Assembly: GCA_038502055.1 (NCBI GenBank)
Contig: JAXRKN010000032.1
Location: 2,232,001-2,296,000, forward strand
Length of the DNA stretch: 64,000 bases
Direction: 5' to 3'
Origin: Tanytarsus gracilentus
Lineage: Eukaryota > Arthropoda > Insecta > Diptera > Chironomidae
Positions 57,181 to 64,000 of the stretch are shown here, one piece after another. A program made the position numbers and the translations under genes. Under the pieces are notes generated by a model. The model did no database searches, had not been told where the DNA came from, and saw nothing but the letters and a program-made list of their open reading frames with translations. Every line of letters starts with the position of its first letter. Position 1 is the stretch's first letter.

Positions 57181-59562
57181 CGTGCCTTTCTTGTCTCCAA
57201 AAAAAGTTATTGCGTGTTTTTGTCTTTCCGTTAAGTTTTAAATAACTGCACTTTTTCAACAGCCCTCTTAACGATTGGCACTCTTTAAGGCATTCAATAT
57301 ATGCGTTTACACACTAAAATGGCTAAAACTCTTTTCACGCGAGTAAAAACACTCAGCAAAATTTACATTCACTTAAAACGAGTAGCGAACGGCAACGGAG
57401 GCAATATTACACTAAAAAATTACAAAAACGTATCTCAACTTCATTGAATATCAATCTCAGTGTGACTGAAAGTGTATAAGGCAGTGCTGGTGGTTTTCTT
57501 TAATCTCCTTGCCTTACAACTTTTTTCTCTCTCTTCACTCTTGCTTTTTTTGTTGCAATATGTGCAAAATAAAGAACATGTGACAAGCGAAAATTTATGC
57601 TTGTATTAACATTCACATGAATGACTCAAAAAAGTGCACATTAACTCTATTAATGTGTATGTGCAGCGGATGAAGATTGTTGCATGTATTTTTCATTACA
57701 TCTACCTCCTACTACACCACTTGATTTTGCTACTTGCTGCCTTGGCAATTTTTTTTTCTCTTTTCTGGCGCGGTGAATTTTCTCTCCCATTAAATTACTC
57801 TTAATTGTTCCAAATGATGCCACTCCAATTGCTATAACGACGAGTTGTTGTCGGTTACTTGCGCTAATTAGTGCAAATACACTTTAGAGTGTGCTTGTGC
57901 GCGATGACGATTGTACTCGCGTCATTGTTAGAGAGAGCTAAAAATATTTTTAAAAATCTGCCATTTAAATTTTTTCCTGGAACTTTAAAAGAATTTTTTA
58001 AATTTTCAATAATATGTTAAAACTTAAATAAATATTTTCATCATTAAAAACTTAAACGTTTGAAAACTTCTTAATTAAAGGAAGTGAATTTTGACACCTA
58101 AAGAAAAAATTATCACAAACAATAAGAAACAAATTTGTTTACATTTTTCCAGCATTAAAATTAATTACAAAAATTTCAATTTTAAATTTTAATAAAAGCA
58201 GCATTTTTGCTAAACATAAAAATCTCATTTTTAACCAGTAAAATATTTGCAATTACGCATTGTAAAATTTTATTTGCATTAGACACGTTAAAAAAGGCAG
58301 AAAGGAATGCGCAAAGAGCTGACTTAAATTTCCATAAAAAAACAGAGATTTAATTCCATTTTTATCTCATTTCTTCTTATTAATCTTAATGCGGTTGTTT
58401 TAGTGGATGAGTGCGCGGACAAGGTTGTTCGACTAAAGCCTGAGAAAGAGCCAGCGAGAGAATAAATGCGATTATCAAGCGATGAAACGGGAAATTGTCT
58501 TTTGTATTCTGATTCTGATGCGAATTGTGTTCATTTTCTTTCAGCGCAAAATTTCGCATGATGTCACTTTGGCTCTCTTTTAATCCATGAATGTGAGAGA
58601 GAGCCGACTTAAGCATATAATGGGGAAATTATTAAATTCCAGCCGATCGTTCGAGCGTGAAGTCGACCTACGGGAGGAAAATTTTCGTGCAAATTAACAC
58701 ACAGACTGTGGATGGCACAGAAAATCCGCGAAAAGAACAATACAAGAATCTCTGGAATGCAATGTCGTGGGAACTTTTTGGCGGAGAAATTACAAACAAA
58801 ATCAACCTTTTAGTTCTTATCTTCTGCATCTGCCTTTCATTAATTTTCTTCTTCTTTAAATTTGAAAGTGAGAGTTCTAAATTTGACTTAATGACTTCAA
58901 GCCCTGATGAATTATTTTTTAACACAACTAGAGCTGGCGGAAGAGCGACAGGTGAAGTTGAGAATTTAGTTTATCTCTGCATTAATATCAATTGGGCATG
59001 AGAACGCGCGGCACGATGTAAAGAAATTTAATTAACAATTTCCTCGAAAAAAAAACAACTTTCATAATTTTTTATTCTAAGCACAAAACTTTTTCTTGAT
59101 AATTTATTAATTTTATTTTTAACAATCGATACTCAGCACTCGCCAAAAAAGAACTTTTTCAAAGGAAATATAAAAGTTTAAATTTTGTTATTAGCATAAT
59201 TGAGTGAGCAGGGTATTTGCGTGAAAAATTATTCTTTTTTAAATTCAAAAATAATTTGTGGTTAAAATTAGAAAATTTTCTTTTGAAAATAAAATTACGT
59301 CACTGTTTACTGTGTTTTTATGTGAATTTTCATAACGTACTTTTTGAATTTAAAAATAAAGTACCAAAAAGTTTAATCAAAGTAATCGTAAAAATTTAGA
59401 GCTGATATGAATTTTTTATCGATTTTTTTAAATAAACAAAATTTTATAAATTTGAAAATAAAAATCTGAAAAAATCAACAACGGAGTCAAAAAAACTTAA
59501 TGTCAATCACCAAAAAATTAAAACTGCGCCAAAATTCCTGGAATTTTTTTCGCAATGCATTC
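57181..59562. other. Upstream flank of the orphan exon pair
   Basis: The first 250-300 bases fit a 5' UTR and promoter on the - strand, with TCAGTCACAC as a possible initiator near 57460. A 70-bp GC-richer patch at about 58390-58470 has exon-like readings on both strands that connect to nothing. The rest is featureless. Confidence 0.4.
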
Positions 59563-59715
59563 TTAACCCTCACGTTCGATTGTTCTCATGGTTCCGATTT
59601 TGGTCATCAACTCAACGTTGAGGTGTGACCGAGGAAGAATTTCAGCATTTCCGTCGACTTTGTTGTTGCTGTTAAGTTTATTTAACAAAATGTTCTCATC
59701 AATTCCCTCTTCAGC
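59563..59715 (-). CDS. Possible 3'-terminal coding exon of an unidentified gene
   Basis: After a TTTTAG acceptor, 50 codons run open to TAA: AEEGIDENILLNKLNSNNKV, then AEILPRSHLNVEL and ending TIEREG. Codon use and base composition stand out from the AT-rich surroundings. The predecessor exon was not found. CYB5D1 lies upstream on the same strand, so the gene would either enclose it or be very small. A segment at 61793-61730 (HVQYRYGVPDMVERIVHSPQ) resembles an exon but does not join in phase. Not recognised. Confidence 0.35.
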   Translation of the reverse strand, partial: AEEGIDENILLNKLNSNNKVDGNAEILPRSHLNVELMTKIGTMRTIEREG

Positions 59716-59999
59716 CTAAAACGACGTGACTATAATTCAATTTTCACGCATTGTTTTGGTGCTGTGCGGAGGGCAGCAAGTTAAACACACAACTGAAATG
59801 TCCATCAACGGTCAAAATTCTCTATTTCATTGTTTCGCTTTATTTAAATGTAATTTTTTTGTTTTGCCACTTAGCCTCCGCGTCGTCATGTAATGGAATT
59901 AAGAATTCTTTTACTGAAATTATTTTGATTGTTTTTTTGTGTGTGGAAGAGAAAGATGTGTCGAGGAAATAACTCGAAGTCATCTGACCGTGAAATTTA

Positions 60000-60652
60000 C
60001 TAGCAAAATATATTCGAGCTATAGTAGAGCCAAATGGCAGGCGGCAGACCTAATTGCTCGTTCTCATGAAACAAAATTCCATTCTGGGTGAGTGTTTTGT
60101 CCATAAACAAGCGTCCACGATGGTCTTGCGAGTGTGTTTTGCGCCAAATGTAGCTGTCAGCATTGTCGTTGAATCCCTTTCTGTATTTTGCCTTAATAAC
60201 TTTCACACTGTCCTCTTCACAAACATTCATCATGATTGTCTTTCGTGTCAATGTGTTGACTATTCTCACTCTCCTCTCGAGGCATGTCACTCTACCGTTG
60301 GCATATGTCGCATCACGCCACCAAAAGTCTCTTTCGTTATTTTCCTTCTCGTCTACGGGCGGAAAGATCGAAACATTTTGACCAAACTGATTAACTCTCA
60401 ATAATGGAAATCCTTCTTTATTGAAGCACCAACTTAAATCCTTTCCGGCGTGGGCGAGCAGTAAACGAAGATTCTTTAAATGGATGAAATGCATTAAAGT
60501 TAATTGACTTAAATTGTTTAACTCACATCATTCATTGATTCCATTCGACCCTCGAAGAGATTTGTCAAGTCGAGAACAATTCCATTTACGATGACCCACA
60601 TGTCTTGCTGCGAGTTGTGGATGACAACTTCATCTCGTGTGAAGAATGTCAT
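60000..60652 (-). CDS. CYB5D1: Cytochrome b5 domain-containing protein 1
   Basis: CYB5D1 is a haem-binding axonemal (radial-spoke-associated) protein needed for ciliary beating in algae and fish. In an insect it would be expected in sperm flagella or ciliated sensory neurons. Exons 60652-60527 and 60473-60000 join in phase 0 over a 53-bp intron: 199 residues, against about 230 in human. The b5-like domain is at the N-terminus (FTRDEVVIHNSQQDMWVIVN, IVLDLTNLF, then LAHAGKDLSWCF). The family-specific C-terminal region follows (RDFWWRDATYANGR, RRVRIVNTLTRKTIMMNVCE, ADSYIWRKT, TLTQNGILFHENEQL). Start ATG 60652 is chosen because it puts FTRDEVV where human CYB5D1 has its equivalent. An in-frame upstream ATG would add 33 residues, and that region looks like an intron or leader. 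Confidence 0.9.
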
Positions 60653-63600
60653 TAAAATTTTGATATGAACAGTTTTTTTAAAAAAATTACAGCAAAGCCA
60701 ATTACGATTGCACGCGCTCATAAGTTTGAAAAGCGAAATAAGAACCAGCATTATGATGCTTTATGGTTCACGGAGAATTTCACTAGAAAAAATATTATTA
60801 TTCAAGGAACTGAAGCATGACGGAGTTTAATTCCATTTTTGACATGAAACCTTTTGACTTTGAAGTTTAAAAAATTAAAGTGTGGAGAAAATTATTTGAT
60901 CTTGTAAAAAATTGAATAATACATTTAGAATTTTGGCAACAATAAAAAATATATTTTTTTAGATCTAATGACCTGAAAAATAATTTTTAGAAGTTTGAAA
61001 TATTTAGCAAAGACACAAATTTGAAGGTTAAAAATTTAAATATTTTTAATACGTTTCTTTTGTTTTTAGTTTAAAGAACAAAGAGCAATTTAAAGCCATA
61101 AATTAAACTTGAAGTTTTTGCAGCAGTGATAAAAAAACAGAATTACACGAAATAAAATAAAATCGGTAAAACCCACTGAAGAATTAAGGACAACTTCAAG
61201 TAATGACACTCGATTTTTTAATAATTGCATCATAAAAGAGAGCTTAAGAATGTTACAAAAACGTTTATTGCCATTAAGGGCAGCAGTTTAAAGAAGAAAT
61301 AAAATCGTCCTCTCATAAATTTTCGTGCAGACAACAAAAAGGTCACAAAAGACCTTCAATTAGGAAGACTTTCATCTTTGATCTAATTTTACACCTTTAG
61401 GGATGACACAATGACAAAAGAAATCCCCTTCAATCTATCAAAAGTCATAAATTTATTACGAAATCACTCTCATTGTGACCCACAAAAAAAGAAATTAATT
61501 AAATGGGAAAGGAAAAGAATTGAAGTTAATTTAATGAAAAATTTTAGACACTTTTGAGAAGAAAATTATTAAAGAAAGAATTTGAATCAGTTTCATGATG
61601 CGTAACGCTTTAATGTTGTGCCGCAGACTTCATTCTGGCTTTTTTGTTTGTTCCACAAGACAGAACTCGCCGATAGAGGAGAATGTCTGCTGGAGAGAGA
61701 GAGAGCTGAGGTAGAAATGCCAGATGGAATCACCCTCTGTGGAGAGTGAACGATTCTTTCAACCATATCAGGCACACCATAACGATATTGCACATGCCTT
61801 TAATTTTACATAAAATGAACTCAAGTAGCAAATGATAAGAAGAAGAAAAGTGCAACCTGCATGTCAGCGTTATCAGTTTTCAGAGAGAGTTTACTTGAGG
61901 TAAAAGCTGAAAAATTCTTTTCAACCACAAAACGAATAAATATGAGAGTTTATTTTTGTTATTGCTGCCCGCAGTATATTTAAGGCATTTGCAGCTGTCG
62001 CTTGAATCAATCATTATAAAAACGAAAGGCATGAATATGTGTTTAATGTTTAGAATCGTTAAAGGTTCACTGTCACGTTATCTCTAATGGATTTCCTTGT
62101 ACAAGTTATATTGTCGACTATAATGATGCATTGAAAATTTTAAAATAATTTAATAGATTTTTTAAATTCACTGCACGTGTTTTTTAAAATAATTCAAAAC
62201 ATTTCAAAAAGTTTAATTTATAAAAATCCTGGAATCAATTAATGATCAATTCTTAAAATAATTCCAACTTTACCAAATTAATAATTTACTGACATGTTTT
62301 ACCTCTAAATCATCTTCATTCTAATTGCGATGCGAAATGCTAATGACAAAGTGATTACGAAGCGGATTTGTAGATGTTTCGTCAAAGTCAAGGTACACAA
62401 AATCATTAGTCTTCGGTTCATGATTTCACATTGCATTATACACACAACTCGATGTAATGAATAAGTAACGAAAAATATTTTCATGTGTACACTCCAAAAA
62501 ATGTAAAAACATCTGCTTCACATTTTTTTATGACAGTTCTCTCTTTTTTTCTACCTACACTTTGCTTCGCATTCTTTCTTCAAAATGCACTTTCATAAAG
62601 AGAAAGATTTTTCAATTTAGTAACATTTTTTGGCGCGATGATCATGCACCATTCTTCTTCATCTGCCACATGACTTCACTTTTTTCTATTAACAAGATTG
62701 AATAAAAGAGAAATTTGAGGTTTCACCTTAATGAAATCATTCTCACTGAAATTTATTAAATCGTTGTGGATATCGATGGTCACGTGGCGGCAGCTGTGTA
62801 TCCTCGATAAAATAAAATGTTTGTTTTTCTTCTTCTAGGAAAAATGTTTTAATTAAAGGATCAGACAGCGTTGGTGATCTCATTTTTCAACTCAAACACC
62901 GATCGAAGAATGGCCAGCTGTTGCGCATTGCATCTGTCAATGAAAATATCCTCAAAAATTTTTAGAGGATAAAAAAATATTTGTATTGATCTTGAAAAAA
63001 GGAAAAACATTAAAATCTTTTTGCACAAAAAGCAAAAGAGAAAATGTTAAGCAACAATTTTTGCACAATCGATTTTTTCACCTGCGGAAACTTCTTTTTT
63101 TTGCGCAAAGGAATTTGCAGGTTGAAGAAGATCAGCTGCCGGCATCTCATCACTGAGGCGAGGCTTCAACATTCATTCTGAAATATTTTCAATGTCTTAA
63201 AACTTACAGTGACCGTTAAAGTGTTTTTTTGAGAACGGCAGATGGAACGTCGGTGTGTGATAATGAAATCCAGATTGCTTTTTGAGAGCAAAGAGTGATC
63301 GTTAAAAAAGCAGAGGCATGAGGGCCACTTCATATGCGCACAAACCAGAAAATAATTTCATGAAAATAAAAATTCATTGTTTATTTCTTCGCGCCTTTAG
63401 AAACACTAAATATTATTATGTGCCGTTCGTTCTTAGAACAATAAAAGTCGATTATGATTATTTTTGTAAAATTTTATGTCTATTGAAAAGAAGTTGAGAG
63501 ATTTTTTATTTAGAGAATTGATATTGAAAAAAGATTCACAAAATTTCGTTGAATAAAAATTCGAATAATTTGAAAATTTACGAAAATTGTGTCTTGACTA

Positions 63601-63702
63601 AATATTGTTGCATTTTTAAAAATTTGGTTCAACCTGTTTTTCTGAAAATTTTCAAATTCACAGGCTTTTTATCAGCGAAATATTTCGATTAGATATCTCG
63701 CC
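60653..63702. other. Gene-free stretch between CYB5D1 and the chitinase-like gene
   Basis: AT-rich. One exon-like segment at about 61593-61793 (-) reads open for 66 codons but has a microsatellite-like CT run and no matching splice partner. Otherwise nothing seen. Confidence 0.45.
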
Positions 63703-63710
63703 TATAAAAA
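63703..63710 (+). promoter_or_regulatory. TATA box of the chitinase-like gene
   Basis: TATAAAAA, 56 bases upstream of the ATG, predicting a start near 63733 and a leader of about 25 bases. Confidence 0.55.
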
Positions 63711-63758
63711 TAGAAGCAAATCTTAAAAACATTTCATTACAAAAAAAATATTTGAACA

Positions 63759-64000
63759 ATGCATTTGAGATTTTTAATACTTTTTGCCTTCTTTAATGGC
63801 GCGGTCTCAAAAAATCGTAAGAAAATTTAAATTTTAAAAAACGAAAAATAATTAATTTTTTCACACAAGGAATGAACTTTTGTTACTGGGGGACTTGGTC
63901 GCATTGGCGCACAGGAAGTGGAAGTTTTCGAGTCAACAACATTGATCCACACATCTGCACTCACTATATTTACGCATTTCTTGGAGTTCAGAATAATGGC
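63759..64000 (+). CDS. GH18 chitinase-like protein, 5' two exons (runs off the window)
   Basis: Glycoside hydrolase family 18 protein acting on extracellular chitin or related polymers. Exon 63759-63816 encodes the signal peptide MHLRFLILFAFFNGAVSKN. A 53-bp intron follows, and from 63870 the frame continues RMNFCYWGTWSHWR, FRVNNIDPHICTHYIYAFLG, the first beta strand and first conserved block of GH18 domains. The catalytic DxxDxDxE motif lies beyond the window, so whether the enzyme is active or a non-catalytic chitinase-like lectin cannot be told. The start of exon 2 is duplicated exactly at 12294-12401. Confidence 0.88.

Noticed and set aside
58390..58470. Exon-like patch with an acceptor and a short reading on each strand
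   Set aside because: Only about 18 codons either way, no phase-compatible partner, and no recognised protein.
61593..61793. Open frame reading QYRYGVPDMVERIVHSPQ
   Set aside because: Contains a CT microsatellite-like run, and no donor joins it in phase to the exon at 59715; kept only as a possibility.

Overview
The window looks like a piece of an AT-rich insect genome, most likely a lower (nematoceran) fly such as a midge. This is inferred from compact GT-AG introns of about 47-73 bp inside genes, much longer first or regulatory introns, and insect-type gene families: a Dpr immunoglobulin protein, a RING-less Traf4 and a GH18 chitinase. No bacterial gene organisation, rRNA, tRNA or CRISPR array was seen.

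Left third (1-12.4 kb, + strand): the last six coding exons of a dpr-family cell-surface gene (378-10712), reading in phase from the end of the first Ig domain to the hydrophobic C-terminus. Its introns are littered with mobile DNA: a repeat relict near 2 kb, a 1.5 kb insertion flanked by perfect 22-bp direct repeats (5353-6911), and on the - strand a Fanzor (eukaryotic TnpB-like RNA-guided nuclease) gene at 8192-9900 with an unrecognised multi-exon companion gene immediately downstream (7091-8153). The Fanzor has its RuvC and zinc-ribbon residues, including the relocated catalytic glutamate typical of Fanzors, but carries one in-frame stop and a start that is out of frame, so this copy is probably dead. 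Downstream lies a 108-bp exact copy of part of a chitinase exon whose parent gene begins at the far right end of the window.

Middle (12.4-27.8 kb): a long stretch with no convincing gene. It is followed by two inverted copies of a repeat with internal 120-bp tandem units and short subterminal inverted repeats (27820-28898 and 31232-32150). These look like Helentron-associated (DINE-type) elements. Between them sits GINS subunit Psf2 (- strand, three coding exons plus a 5' UTR exon). Psf2 and the mitochondrial asparaginyl-tRNA synthetase gene (32463-33848, +) are head to head, and the right-hand repeat copy fills most of the gap between them. Then come a small secreted cysteine-containing peptide with a TATA box (34007-34306, +) and, convergent with it, Traf4 (34788-41421, -; 465 aa).

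Right (41.4-64 kb): mostly non-coding. Two small exons at 56672-57180 (-) form an orphan 5' end that could be an alternative first exon set of Traf4. Several short palindromic MITE-like elements with ends like AGGGGTNGGACACT are scattered here. A possible terminal exon (59563-59715, -), a complete two-exon CYB5D1 gene (60000-60652, -) and the first two exons of a secreted GH18 chitinase-like gene (63759 to the window edge, +) complete the window.

The host genes are unrelated in function (neuronal recognition, DNA replication, mitochondrial translation, TRAF signalling, ciliary protein, chitin metabolism). The only functional grouping is the Fanzor with its companion gene.
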